Assembly: GCF_021245985.1 (NCBI RefSeq)
Contig: NZ_JAJQXA010000012.1
Span: forward strand, 1 to 64,000
Reading direction: 5' to 3'
Length of the DNA: 64,000 bases
Source: Flavobacterium soyae
GTDB lineage: Bacteria > Bacteroidota > Bacteroidia > Flavobacteriales > Flavobacteriaceae
The position numbers and the translations under genes are program-made. This document shows, piece by piece, positions 33,260 to 42,236 of this stretch. Every line of letters starts with the position of its first letter. Within the stretch, counting starts at the first letter, position 1. Under the pieces are notes generated by a model. It had not been told where the DNA came from. It saw only the letters and a program-made list of their open reading frames with translations, and did not search any database.

Positions 33260-33673
33260 TTAATCTGTTATAACTACTTCTGTTACTATATACTCTGTTT
33301 CAGATTTAGCAAGTCTTAAGTAATAAGTTCCTGCTTTAGACGTAGTAATTTTGTATATCGTTACTCTGTTTTCAGGATCTGGTCTATTACAAGTCGCTTT
33401 TGGATATTTTACTTCTACCTGGTATCCCGGCACTTTATTAAATTCAACATCTACTAATTTATTAAATTCACCGCACCCGTTTTCTACTTGAAAAGTGATG
33501 GCGTAGCTAAGTTCCTGTCCTACTTTTCCAGTTAATGGTCCTGAAACTTCTGTTGCATAAGCACTTTTGTAAACAACATCTTCAGTTGGAGAATCATTAT
33601 CGCTGCTGCAAGAAGTTAATGCTGTAATGAATAATAACATTAATGCAATTGATTGTAATTTAAAGTTTTTCAT
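33260..33673 (-). CDS. Small lipoprotein, paralogue 2
   Basis: The 137-residue lipoprotein (lipobox LTSC, Cys22) is the same length as paralogue 1 and aligns without major gaps. It keeps both extra cysteines (C67 in NGCGEF, C95 in KATCNRP) and the terminal KSETEYIV strand. The two are diverged tandem duplicates with separate terminators and parallel promoters. Function unknown; probably exported to the outer membrane. Confidence 0.75.
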   Translation of the reverse strand: MKNFKLQSIALMLLFITALTSCSSDNDSPTEDVVYKSAYATEVSGPLTGKVGQELSYAITFQVENGCGEFNKLVDVEFNKVPGYQVEVKYPKATCNRPDPENRVTIYKITTSKAGTYYLRLAKSETEYIVTEVVITD

Positions 33674-33703
33674 AGAATAATTAATTTGTTCTTATTTGTA
33701 CAT

Positions 33704-33730
33704 AGATACTAATAAATGATTATAGTTGCT
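33704..33730 (-). promoter_or_regulatory. Promoter-like signature AAGCAAC-N17-ATCT (lipoprotein 2)
   Basis: Minus-strand AAGCAAC, 17 bases, ATCT, then 30 bases to the ATG, exactly as in paralogue 1, though most of the intervening bases differ. Confidence 0.45.
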
Positions 33731-33818
33731 TCTAAAAATGTTAAATTTTTTCAAACAAATCACTAATTAGTTATAAATAAATATCTTAACAAAAAAAATG
33801 CCAAAAAAGTATGTCTTG

Positions 33819-34700
33819 TTATGATTTTTTTCTGAATAATTTTTTGAAAAGATTCACAAGTAATAAAACGATAAGTCCTAAAGCAAGTCCAATTACAAAT
33901 TCTTTTATAATTGATGGAATATTAATTTCAGCAGCTAAATGATGAAAATATGGAATGTAGTGCACAAAGATACCTCCGGCAACTAATATTAAAGCTATTG
34001 TACCAATTACGGTTAAACTTTTTATGACCAATGGAAGGGCTTTAACCAAAATGTTTCCAATGAATTTTGAGATGCTTTTATCTCTTTTACTAAATTTAAT
34101 AAGTTTATAACCTGCTTCATCCATCCTTACAATAAGAGCTACAATACCATACACTCCTATGGTTGCTATTAAGGCTATTATTGAAGTTACAATAATTTGC
34201 TGCATAATAGGTTTTCCTATGACTGTTCCCAGCGCTATAATTACTATTTCGACAGATAATATAAAATCGGTTACGATTGCTGATTTTATTTTGTCTTTTT
34301 CGACTTCCAAGATTTGCTCTTCTGTAAGGGTTTCTTCGGTAATTCCTTCTGATTCTTCGTGTGCATGAGGAAAAATAAATTCGTAAATTTTTTCGGCTCC
34401 TTCATAGGCAAGAAAAAGTCCGCCAAGAACCAGAATTACAATAATTGCAATAGGAAAAAATGCACTTAATAAAAAAGCAACAGGTAAAATAATGATTTTG
34501 TTAAGAAGTGAACCTTTACTTATTGCCCACAATACAGGAAGTTCTCTCGATGAAGCGAATCCAGAAGCTTTCTCGGCATTAACCGCTAAATCATCGCCCA
34601 GAATACCTGCCGTTTTTTTTGCTGCAACTTTACTCATTACCGCAACGTCGTCCATAATTGCTGCTATGTCGTCTAGTAGTACGAAAAAACCTGATGCCAT
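33819..34700 (-). CDS. DUF808 (YedI-like) inner-membrane protein
   Basis: This 293-residue protein begins MASGFFVLLDDIAAIMDDVA and continues with KKTAGILGDDLAVNAEKA and RELPVLWAISKGSLLNK, the strongly conserved N-terminal part of the DUF808 family. Five or six membrane segments follow, with a His-containing 'HAHEESEG' loop near residue 110. The E. coli homologue YedI has no established function. It is monocistronic here and full length for the family. Confidence 0.88.
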   Translation of the reverse strand: MASGFFVLLDDIAAIMDDVAVMSKVAAKKTAGILGDDLAVNAEKASGFASSRELPVLWAISKGSLLNKIIILPVAFLLSAFFPIAIIVILVLGGLFLAYEGAEKIYEFIFPHAHEESEGITEETLTEEQILEVEKDKIKSAIVTDFILSVEIVIIALGTVIGKPIMQQIIVTSIIALIATIGVYGIVALIVRMDEAGYKLIKFSKRDKSISKFIGNILVKALPLVIKSLTVIGTIALILVAGGIFVHYIPYFHHLAAEINIPSIIKEFVIGLALGLIVLLLVNLFKKLFRKKS

Positions 34701-34772
34701 TATATTTTATTTAATTGTGCGAATTTAAGACTTTTTATCCTGATGTTTTTAATGATTACTGGTATTTAATTT

Positions 34773-34892
34773 TTAGCTGCACTGACCTAGTAACAGCCAG
34801 ATAATTACAAACACCAGTATAGTGCCAAAACATCCGCTGCCTAATTTTTTCGCACCGTATCCGGCTATTAATCCTCTAAATATATTGTTCAT
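34773..34892 (-). CDS. 39-residue single-helix membrane peptide
   Basis: The ORF reads MNNIFRGLIAGYGAKKLGSG followed by CFGTILVFVIIWLLLGQCS and a stop. It has an amphipathic, glycine-rich N-terminal half and one membrane helix of about 15 residues, with cysteines at both ends of the helix. Codon use is normal and it fills a gap between DUF808 and clpB. I recall similar peptides of about 40 residues beside unrelated genes in other Bacteroidota but cannot name the family. Too short for routine gene callers. Confidence 0.65.
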   Translation of the reverse strand: MNNIFRGLIAGYGAKKLGSGCFGTILVFVIIWLLLGQCS

Positions 34893-34987
34893 GATAATTA
34901 ATTTTGTGTTATAGTAAATTTGAGAACTAAATCAGAATTTCTGTTTATATGACTTTTGAAAAAAGTTTCATTATTTACTGATATAAA

Positions 34988-35018
34988 CAAAAAACACCAG
35001 CATTTCTGCTGATGTTTT
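34988..35018 (-). terminator. Terminator-like hairpin after clpB
   Basis: AACA-C-CAGCA and TGCTG-A-TGTT form a stem with a TTTC loop. It lies beyond the REP copy that follows the clpB stop codon. Confidence 0.55.
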
Positions 35019-35031
35019 CTTTTTACTAGGA

Positions 35032-35071
35032 AAGACGCACTGCTATGTGCCTCTACATAGTGTGTCTCTAC
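35032..35071. repeat. REP-like palindrome, GTAGAGACGCAC family, copy 4
   Basis: AGACGCACTGCTATGTGCCTC and a second TGTGTCTCTAC half follow each other, so this looks like one and a half degenerate units of the repeat found three times at the left edge. Confidence 0.65.
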
Positions 35072-35073
35072 AA

Positions 35074-37677
35074 TTATTTTACTTCCTGGGTTTGGTTTCT
35101 AAAAACCAATTTCCCATCGAAGGCATCCAGCAAGATGATACTGTCTGTTGTTATATTTCCTGCCAGGATTTCTTTTGACAATTGATTTAAAACTTCTCTC
35201 TGAACTACACGTTTAACAGGTCTTGCACCAAAATGAGGATCATAACCTTTATCTGACAGGTAATCAATTGCTTCTGGCGTCGCATCCATCGTAATACCTT
35301 GCAAAGCCAGCATTTTTGTAACACTCTTCAATTGCAGGCTCACAATTTTTGAAATATTATCAACTGTAAGCGGTGTAAACATTACGATTTCATCAATACG
35401 GTTTATAAATTCAGGACGAACGGTTTGTTTCAACAATCCTAAAACTTCATTTTTAGCAGCTTCTGTCGCTGCTTCAACGCTTCCTTTTAGATTTTCAAAC
35501 TTTTCCTGAATAATATGACTTCCCATATTTGAGGTCATAATAATAATCGTGTTTTTGAAATCGGCAAGACGGCCTTTGTTATCTGTTAATCGTCCTTCAT
35601 CTAAAACCTGCAATAAAATATTGAAAGTGTCCGGATGTGCTTTTTCGATCTCGTCTAACAAAATTACAGAATACGGTTTTCTACGAACGGCTTCAGTCAA
35701 TTGACCTCCCTCATCATAACCTACATATCCCGGAGGCGCCCCAACCAAACGGCTCACACTGTGACGTTCCTGATACTCACTCATATCGATACGCGTCATG
35801 GCATTTTCATCATCAAAAAGATATTCTGCCAAGGCTTTTGCTAATTCCGTTTTACCAACTCCAGTTGTTCCTAAAAACAAGAATGTTCCAACTGGTTTTT
35901 TCATGTCCTGTAAACCGGCACGGCTTCTGCGAACGGCATCACTCACAGCTTCTATAGCTTCTTCCTGACCAACAACACGTTTATGCAATTCATCTTCAAG
36001 ATGCAATAGTTTTTCTCTTTCTGTCTGAAGCATTTTCATAACCGGAATTCCAGTCCATTTTGCTACAACCTCAGCAATATCTTCACGAGTTACTTCTTCT
36101 TTAATTAAAGAATGGCCTGATTGAAATTCCAGCAATTGTTTTTGCAATGCATCCTGGCGTTCTTGTGCTTCTTTTATTTTTCCGTAACGAATTTCGGCTA
36201 CTTTTCCGTAATCTCCGTCACGTTCTGCACGTTCAGCTTCGTATTTAAAATCTTCGATTTCTAATTTTACAGCCTGAATTCCATCAACAATATCTTTTTC
36301 AGATTTCCATCTTGCATAAATTTCGTTTCGTTCTTCTTTCAAGTTCGCTAAATCTAAATGCAAAATTTTAAGTTTGCTTTCTTCTTTCTCACGTTTGATA
36401 GCTTCAATCTCAATTTCCAACTGCATGATTTTACGATCCAAAACATCTAATTCTTCTGGTTTTGAATTGATTTCCATACGCAGTTTAGAGGCCGCTTCGT
36501 CCATTAAGTCAATCGCTTTATCTGGTAAAAAACGATTTGTAATATAACGCTGTGAAAGTTCAACGGCGGCAATAATAGCCTCATCTTTAATCTGCACTTT
36601 ATGATGCGTTTCGTATTTTTCTTTGATCCCACGTAAAATTGAAATCGCACTTTCAGTATCCGGCTCATCGATCAGCACTTTTTGAAAACGTCTTTCGAGG
36701 GCTTTATCTTTTTCAAAATATTTTTGATATTCATCTAAAGTCGTAGCACCAATTGCTCTTAATTCTCCACGGGCCAAAGCTGGTTTCAGGATATTAGCTG
36801 CATCCATTGCACCTTCTCCTCCACCCGCTCCTACAAGTGTGTGAATTTCATCAATAAACAATACGATATCACCTTCGGCAGAAGTAACTTCTTTTACAAC
36901 CGATTTTAAACGCTCTTCAAATTCTCCTTTGAATTTTGCTCCGGCAATCAATGCACCCATATCTAATGAGAAAACAATTTTTTCTTTTAAGTTTTCAGGA
37001 ACATCTCCGTCAACAATTCTATGCGCTAAACCTTCTGCAATTGCAGTTTTACCAACTCCGGGTTCACCAATAAGCATTGGGTTATTTTTTGTTCTGCGCG
37101 TCAAAATCTGCAATACACGGCGGATTTCTTCATCACGGCCAATTACTGGGTCTAGTTTACCGGTACGTGCTAATTCATTTAAATTTTTAGCATATTTATT
37201 CAATGAATTATACGTTTCTTCGGCAGAAGCCGATGTTACTCTTTCTCCTTTGCGAAGTTCTTCGATTGCAGCTTTTAAACCTTTTCCGGTAACACCCTGA
37301 TCTTTTAAAATTTGTGAAACTTTACTTTTTGAATCAAAAATTGCTAAAATTAAATGCTCGATCGAAACATATTCGTCGTTCATTTTTTGTGCAATGATCT
37401 CGGCTTCGTTCAAAGCTTTGTTTGCGTCTCTTGAAAGCAGAATATCGCCTCCTGAAACTTTTGGAAAACTCTGAATTGTACTGTCTAAAATTTGTAAAAA
37501 CAAGGGCACATTTACATTTAATTTCTTTAAAATAAATGGCGCTACATTTTCATCAACTTCAAAGATTGCTTTAAAAATGTGTTCATTTTCAATTTGCTGC
37601 TGGCCATAACGCTGTGCTAATTGTTGCGACAACTGAATGGCTTCCTGCGATTTAATGGTAAATTTATTTATATTCAT
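35074..37677 (-). CDS. clpB: ATP-dependent disaggregase ClpB
   Basis: The 867-residue Hsp100 protein has the N-terminal Clp repeats (1-145), AAA1 with Walker A GEPGVGKT (204-211), a long coiled-coil middle domain (about 400-525) and AAA2 with Walker A GTTGVGKT (near 605) and sensor motifs, ending with the D2 small domain. The middle domain and full length identify ClpB, which rescues aggregated proteins with DnaK, rather than ClpA or ClpC. Heat-shock regulation is expected, but I see no clear CIRCE-like site upstream. Confidence 0.96.
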   Translation of the reverse strand: MNINKFTIKSQEAIQLSQQLAQRYGQQQIENEHIFKAIFEVDENVAPFILKKLNVNVPLFLQILDSTIQSFPKVSGGDILLSRDANKALNEAEIIAQKMNDEYVSIEHLILAIFDSKSKVSQILKDQGVTGKGLKAAIEELRKGERVTSASAEETYNSLNKYAKNLNELARTGKLDPVIGRDEEIRRVLQILTRRTKNNPMLIGEPGVGKTAIAEGLAHRIVDGDVPENLKEKIVFSLDMGALIAGAKFKGEFEERLKSVVKEVTSAEGDIVLFIDEIHTLVGAGGGEGAMDAANILKPALARGELRAIGATTLDEYQKYFEKDKALERRFQKVLIDEPDTESAISILRGIKEKYETHHKVQIKDEAIIAAVELSQRYITNRFLPDKAIDLMDEAASKLRMEINSKPEELDVLDRKIMQLEIEIEAIKREKEESKLKILHLDLANLKEERNEIYARWKSEKDIVDGIQAVKLEIEDFKYEAERAERDGDYGKVAEIRYGKIKEAQERQDALQKQLLEFQSGHSLIKEEVTREDIAEVVAKWTGIPVMKMLQTEREKLLHLEDELHKRVVGQEEAIEAVSDAVRRSRAGLQDMKKPVGTFLFLGTTGVGKTELAKALAEYLFDDENAMTRIDMSEYQERHSVSRLVGAPPGYVGYDEGGQLTEAVRRKPYSVILLDEIEKAHPDTFNILLQVLDEGRLTDNKGRLADFKNTIIIMTSNMGSHIIQEKFENLKGSVEAATEAAKNEVLGLLKQTVRPEFINRIDEIVMFTPLTVDNISKIVSLQLKSVTKMLALQGITMDATPEAIDYLSDKGYDPHFGARPVKRVVQREVLNQLSKEILAGNITTDSIILLDAFDGKLVFRNQTQEVK

Positions 37678-37767
37678 ATTTTTATGATTTGATTGATTTT
37701 TTGTTTTAAATATTTTGGTTACATTAAAGTTACAACTTATCGAGATAAATTTTTAACTCAAAAGATT

Positions 37768-37775
37768 TAACTTTG
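37768..37775 (+). promoter_or_regulatory. -7 element upstream of the YtxJ-like gene
   Basis: TAACTTTG matches TAnnTTTG. The leader to the chosen start would be about 105 bases. Confidence 0.4.
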
Positions 37776-37884
37776 CTGTCGAATATTCAAATTATATTCC
37801 ACAGTAAAAACAAAGACAAAATGACGCAAAAACTCTGATTTTAATCAGTTTTAAATGTCAAAAAGTCATAAAACAAGCCAAATT

Positions 37885-38274
37885 ATGAGTTTTTTTAATT
37901 CAATCTTCGGGAGTTCAGAGAACTCAGATTCTCCAAAAAGTAAAGTTAACTGGACTGAATTGACCGATATTCATCAATTAATGGAAATCGAAGCAGTATC
38001 TAACGAAAAACCTGTCGTAATTTTTAAGCATAGTACAAGATGCAGTATCAGCCGAATGGCGCTGAAACAATTTGAAAGAGAGTTTGATCTTGAAGAAGCT
38101 GTCGATGCTTATTTTCTTGATCTAATTACGTATAGAGACATTTCTAATGAAATTGCAGACAGATTTGATGTTTATCATGAGTCTCCACAATTGATTTTAG
38201 TCAAAAACGGAAAAGCAGTTTATAATGTTTCGCATAGTGATATCGATGCAGAAGCACTAAAAAGTAAAGTATAG
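37885..38274 (+). CDS. ytxJ: YtxJ-family bacillithiol-system redox protein
   Basis: From the ATG at 37885 the product is 129 residues; the upstream ATG at 37855 adds ten residues not typical of the family. It has a thioredoxin-like fold with a single active-site cysteine, C53 in KHSTRCSIS, matching the monothiol YtxJ motif. YtxJ proteins are associated with bacillithiol, the low-molecular-weight thiol of Firmicutes and many Bacteroidota, and may de-bacillithiolate proteins. This points to bacillithiol use in the organism. Monocistronic. Confidence 0.85.
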   Translation: MSFFNSIFGSSENSDSPKSKVNWTELTDIHQLMEIEAVSNEKPVVIFKHSTRCSISRMALKQFEREFDLEEAVDAYFLDLITYRDISNEIADRFDVYHESPQLILVKNGKAVYNVSHSDIDAEALKSKV

Positions 38275-38280
38275 TTTTTT

Positions 38281-38419
38281 GCCACAGATTATAATGATTA
38301 AAATGATTTTTTCTGCCACGAATTACACGAATTTTCACGAATTGATTTGTGTAAATTCGTGTAATTCGTGGCGGCTTGACAAAGATTAGAAAATCATTTT
38401 AATCATTATAATCTGCGGC
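38281..38419. repeat. Nested inverted repeat, GCCACAGATT / GCCACGAATT family, copy 2
   Basis: Outer arms (38281-38310 and 38390-38419) start GCCACAGATTATAATGATTA and match over about 30 bases with one substitution. The inner pair (38315-38372) starts GCCACGAATTACACGAATTT. The architecture is the same as at 9550 although the outer-arm sequence has drifted in step on both sides. It separates convergent ytxJ and the DUF4401 gene. Confidence 0.88.
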
Positions 38420-38431
38420 TAATATATCAAT

Positions 38432-39604
38432 CTAAAAATTCTCTCCAGATCCGCCGCCGCTAAATCCTCCTCCTCCAAAATCCATTGGCGACTCAGTTTT
38501 AACTTCTGGTTTCATGCCAAAAGCTGAAGCTGCGATTAAAGTCTGAGCATCTAAAAATGCTGTTGAATTATTGATTCTGTCTGGTTTAAAAGTCAATCCT
38601 GATTCTTTGTTTTTTAATTTCTGAATTGAAAAATAAGCAATTGCAGACATTACTAAACCCCCAATCGTTAACGCTGCTTCAATTGGTAAGACTGAATAAT
38701 AAAATCGGATTGTGAAAACAGTAAAAGCTATTACAGCAAAACTTATCCAAAGCATGATTCTGTCTTTGGTTTTTAAAGCCTGAACCAAATACACAACCGG
38801 AACTATAAATGTAAAAGCGTAAAAGAAATAAGCAAACGGAATATCCTGTCCCGGCTGTATCTCAGCTCCTAAAAGTTCTGAAGAAAGTTCTCTTACAACT
38901 AAATAATTACAAGAGAGATAAAATAAAATCAAGCAGAAACTATTGGCTAATAACAATCCGTTATAATAATAAACCTCTTTTAGGCTCTTAATTCTTTTTT
39001 TAGTAAAGAAATAAAATCCTGCCGAAACCAGCATTCCAGCAAATGGTAAAATTGTTTTACCAATATCTCCAATTTCAAACATCCCGAAAAATAAAACTGC
39101 TGAACAAGCCATACAAAAAACAAGTACAGATAATAAATGTAAATATCTTCTGTAAGTTAAGAAAGAAGCAATCGCCACAAAAACAGCCGGTATTAATCCT
39201 GTCTCAAAATTTTCTGTAGAAATAAAAACGCCAACCCCAATGTTTAAAAGTATTCCTAAAATAAATGCATCGTCTAAGCCATGTCTATAGTACGTTTGAT
39301 TTGATAATAGTTCAGCGCCAACAATACCTACAACCGCAAAAAGATAACAGCATATGTTTAAAAAAGCACTTTCAGAAGATGTTAACCCCATTAATGAGAT
39401 AACACCACAAATCGATAAATACAAAAATGCTCCCAGTAAAAAGAATCCTAAACGAACTAAGATATTATTTTGAACTTTAAAAGAAGGTAATTCGTTCTTA
39501 ATTATCTTTTTTTGTTCTTTACTTATAAAACCTGCATTTTCCAGCAAATCTGCTTCTTCAATTAAAGCTAAATTGTTTAATAAATTTTTATCGTGTACTA
39601 TCAT
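38432..39604 (-). CDS. DUF4401 membrane protein
   Basis: The 390-residue protein has a short cytoplasmic N-terminus, about eleven membrane segments and a Gly/Ser-rich tail (GGGGFSGGGSGENF) like the C-terminal tail of TPM-domain proteins. The membrane region matches the DUF4401 family. Its ATG overlaps the stop codon of the DUF2157 gene as TAATG, so the two are translationally coupled and probably form one complex. The function is unknown. Confidence 0.8.
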   Translation of the reverse strand: MIVHDKNLLNNLALIEEADLLENAGFISKEQKKIIKNELPSFKVQNNILVRLGFFLLGAFLYLSICGVISLMGLTSSESAFLNICCYLFAVVGIVGAELLSNQTYYRHGLDDAFILGILLNIGVGVFISTENFETGLIPAVFVAIASFLTYRRYLHLLSVLVFCMACSAVLFFGMFEIGDIGKTILPFAGMLVSAGFYFFTKKRIKSLKEVYYYNGLLLANSFCLILFYLSCNYLVVRELSSELLGAEIQPGQDIPFAYFFYAFTFIVPVVYLVQALKTKDRIMLWISFAVIAFTVFTIRFYYSVLPIEAALTIGGLVMSAIAYFSIQKLKNKESGLTFKPDRINNSTAFLDAQTLIAASAFGMKPEVKTESPMDFGGGGFSGGGSGENF

Positions 39605-40599
39605 TACGCTGTTTCTTTATTAAAATTTTTAATCAGTTTTATAAATAATATAATCGAGCCAATAAAATATGCCGGCAATAAAAGAATAAAAAGCTCCCAA
39701 ATGTCAGAGAAATCGATATTCTCAAAAATTCTGAACAAAAAAATATTAATTCCAATATAGGCGTAAATAATCATAAAAACATAAAGGGAAATCGCTTTAA
39801 GCTGATGACTTATTTTATAAAAATAGTAAGATGAAACAGCTAAAACAACGGCAAAAAGAAACCAGATTATGTCATAACGATATAGATTACTTATTGACGC
39901 AATACTAATAATATGGAGCGCAAAAGTAAGATAGATGAAAGCAAAATGAGTTTTTAAATTAATCCTGAAACTGTAAATTGTCCATAATATCAATAAAATC
40001 CCAAACATAACAGCCGAATAACTTAAACTCTCATTAGCATAAAAGTTATTGTTATCGTTGAAAATCTCCTGCGGCGTTACCGAAAATCCTATATAAGCGG
40101 CCAAGCCGGTTACAGCAATTGTTAAAACACTTTTATTGTCAAAATAATAAGCACAAACAAAGCTGACAATGGTTGGAATTAAAGTTGCTAAACCATAATG
40201 CGTTCCAAATGCTTCATATTGAAATTGAAGATATCCAATAAAAATGCAGGTGAGAACATTTGCTGTTATAACCACATATTCCAGAAAATGACTTTCTGTT
40301 GCAGCTTCTGTTTTCTGAAAACCTTTAGAGTTTTTAAAACAGTAATAAAAACAACCGCAGGTAATGGCAAACAAAATAGATAGCAGCGCAATGTGTCCAA
40401 TACTGTCAATATTATCGTAAATGAGAATTCCAATTCCGGAAGTAAACATTAAAACCGAAATCGAAAGCAATAGTTTCAGCTCTACATTTAAAGAGAAAAT
40501 ATTCAGACTTCTATACTCTTTAATTTCCTGAAACTGATTTTCGGTGATTAGATTTTTATCCAGAAGCGCTTCAGAAGCTTTAGCATTAAATTTATTCAT
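39604..40599 (-). CDS. DUF2157 membrane protein
   Basis: The 331-residue protein has an N-terminal helical cytoplasmic part (about 1-40, ASEALLDKNLITENQFQEI) that defines DUF2157, then about ten membrane helices. It is paired with the DUF4401 gene by a one-base overlap, as seen in many genomes. Function unknown. Confidence 0.8.
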   Translation of the reverse strand: MNKFNAKASEALLDKNLITENQFQEIKEYRSLNIFSLNVELKLLLSISVLMFTSGIGILIYDNIDSIGHIALLSILFAITCGCFYYCFKNSKGFQKTEAATESHFLEYVVITANVLTCIFIGYLQFQYEAFGTHYGLATLIPTIVSFVCAYYFDNKSVLTIAVTGLAAYIGFSVTPQEIFNDNNNFYANESLSYSAVMFGILLILWTIYSFRINLKTHFAFIYLTFALHIISIASISNLYRYDIIWFLFAVVLAVSSYYFYKISHQLKAISLYVFMIIYAYIGINIFLFRIFENIDFSDIWELFILLLPAYFIGSIILFIKLIKNFNKETA

Positions 40600-40799
40600 A
40601 TTTTACTTTTAAAAAATGTTAACCAAAAATAGTCTTTTTTGTTATCAATAAAATCTAATTTGTAAACAAAGCCTTCCTTTAATTGAAATAAAAACGAGGT
40701 TACTATCCGTAAATCATATAAATATTACCTGTTAAATTTAAAATTCACTAAAAAAAATGAAAAAGATTATTGAAAATATTCAAAATTAATTACATTCGA

Positions 40800-40811
40800 G
40801 TAATCGATTAC
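40800..40811. promoter_or_regulatory. Perfect 12-bp palindrome GTAATCGATTAC, possible operator
   Basis: The palindrome lies 45 bases before the pectate lyase ATG, directly after a near-consensus TACATTCG. It resembles LacI-type operators with a central CG. No LacI-family gene is in the window. Confidence 0.45.
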
Positions 40812-40855
40812 AACAAGCCCTAAATAACTTTTATAAACCTAAATTATTACTCAAA

Positions 40856-42172
40856 ATGAAAAGAAATCTGTTCTTATTAATCTTGTTTTTAAGCTTTTCT
40901 GCAATTTATTCGCAAAATTATTATATGACTGCACCTGAAGGATATGGTGCGGCGGCTTCAGGCGGCGGAACTGCGGCACCAGTAACCGTTTCTACCTATG
41001 CCGATTTAATAGCAAAACTAAAATTAACTTCTCCTCAGGTAATCCTGATTTCCGGAACTATAAATTGCAGTTATACAAGTTTATTGGTTAATGATAAAAC
41101 GATTATTGGATTGACCGGAGCAAGATTAGTTAATACTGATCAAACCGCAGCTGGATCTGGAATTCTTAATTTAAAACCCGGCTCAAATAATATTATCATA
41201 AGAAATTTGATTTTTGAAGGCCCGGGAGCTTATGATGTTGACGGTCATGATAATTTAACATCTGAAGCTGCCAATATTTGGGTAGATCATTGTGAATTTC
41301 AAGACGGAATGGATGGTAATTTTGATAATAAAGGAACTGCTGATAATGTTACTGTCTCATGGTCTAAATTTACCTATTTAAAAACGCCTAAAGCAGGAGG
41401 ATCCGGCGGTACAGATGATCATCGTTTTTCAGATTTAGTAGGCTCTTCAAAAACTGATGCTCCTGCTGATGGTCATTACAGCATTACTTTTAAAAACTGT
41501 TATTGGGCAGAAGGCTGCAGAGAACGTATGCCGCGTGGAAGAAATGCAGAACTTCATGTTCTTAATTGTTATTACAATACTTCAGTATCCGGTTCACTGG
41601 CAATTGGTTTAGGAGGAGGTCAAAACAATACAACCTGCTATGTTGAAGGTACAGATTTTGCAAAAATAGGAACAGCTTTCAAAAATTATATCAGTACTGA
41701 TGGAGGAACCATTGGAGTTACTTTTTCAGACTGTCTTAAAGCTCCGGATGATTACGGAAATGCGGTTACCAAACCTTCTTATACATACTCTGCTTTTCCA
41801 GCGGCAGAAACTGCTGACTATATTACCAATACCACATGCGGTGCGGGTGCAACACTTCAAGTTGCTGCAGACGGCAAAATAAGCTCTTCTTGCAGCAATT
41901 TAGGAATTAATAATATAACTGCTGATTTAGATCTTAAATATTATCCAACAATTATTGATAGTATATTAAATATCAAATTTTCAAGCCATGAAAATGGCAG
42001 TGCTTTTATAAGTATCTTTTCTTCAAATGGTGCTAAGGTCTATGCAAATTCAAAAAGTATTGTATCAGATGAGAATTTACAACTAAATATAGGAAACCTT
42101 GCTAAAGGGACTTATATCTGTAAAATTCAGATTGAAAATAGAATTAAAACATTTAAAGTAATTAAAAACTAA
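40856..42172 (+). CDS. Secreted pectate lyase, polysaccharide lyase family 1, with T9SS sorting domain
   Basis: The 438-residue protein has a signal peptide (1-20), a right-handed beta-helix catalytic domain (about 22-345) and a C-terminal domain (about 360-438) with the type-A secretion signal pattern, ending TFKVIKN. The PL1 features are WVDH (142-145), a Ca-binding Asp-rich segment and the catalytic Arg region RMPRGR (224-229). It should cleave polygalacturonate by beta-elimination outside the cell, exported by the type IX secretion system used for secretion in gliding flavobacteria. No PUL genes are adjacent. Confidence 0.9.
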   Translation: MKRNLFLLILFLSFSAIYSQNYYMTAPEGYGAAASGGGTAAPVTVSTYADLIAKLKLTSPQVILISGTINCSYTSLLVNDKTIIGLTGARLVNTDQTAAGSGILNLKPGSNNIIIRNLIFEGPGAYDVDGHDNLTSEAANIWVDHCEFQDGMDGNFDNKGTADNVTVSWSKFTYLKTPKAGGSGGTDDHRFSDLVGSSKTDAPADGHYSITFKNCYWAEGCRERMPRGRNAELHVLNCYYNTSVSGSLAIGLGGGQNNTTCYVEGTDFAKIGTAFKNYISTDGGTIGVTFSDCLKAPDDYGNAVTKPSYTYSAFPAAETADYITNTTCGAGATLQVAADGKISSSCSNLGINNITADLDLKYYPTIIDSILNIKFSSHENGSAFISIFSSNGAKVYANSKSIVSDENLQLNIGNLAKGTYICKIQIENRIKTFKVIKN

Positions 42173-42181
42173 ATTTCAAAT

Positions 42182-42216
42182 AAAAACCGATTTGCATTAA
42201 ATGCAAATCGGTTTTT
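42182..42216. terminator. Perfect 16-bp terminator shared by pectate lyase and arginine operon
   Basis: AAAAACCGATTTGCAT and its reverse complement are separated by TAA, with T tracts on both strands. It ends the pectate lyase transcript and the ten-gene arginine operon. Confidence 0.9.
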
Positions 42217-42236
42217 TATTATTGAGTGAAATATTT

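Noticed and set aside
35637-35957. Plus-strand 106-codon frame inside clpB
   Set aside because: Shadow of the highly conserved ClpB AAA2 region on the opposite strand.
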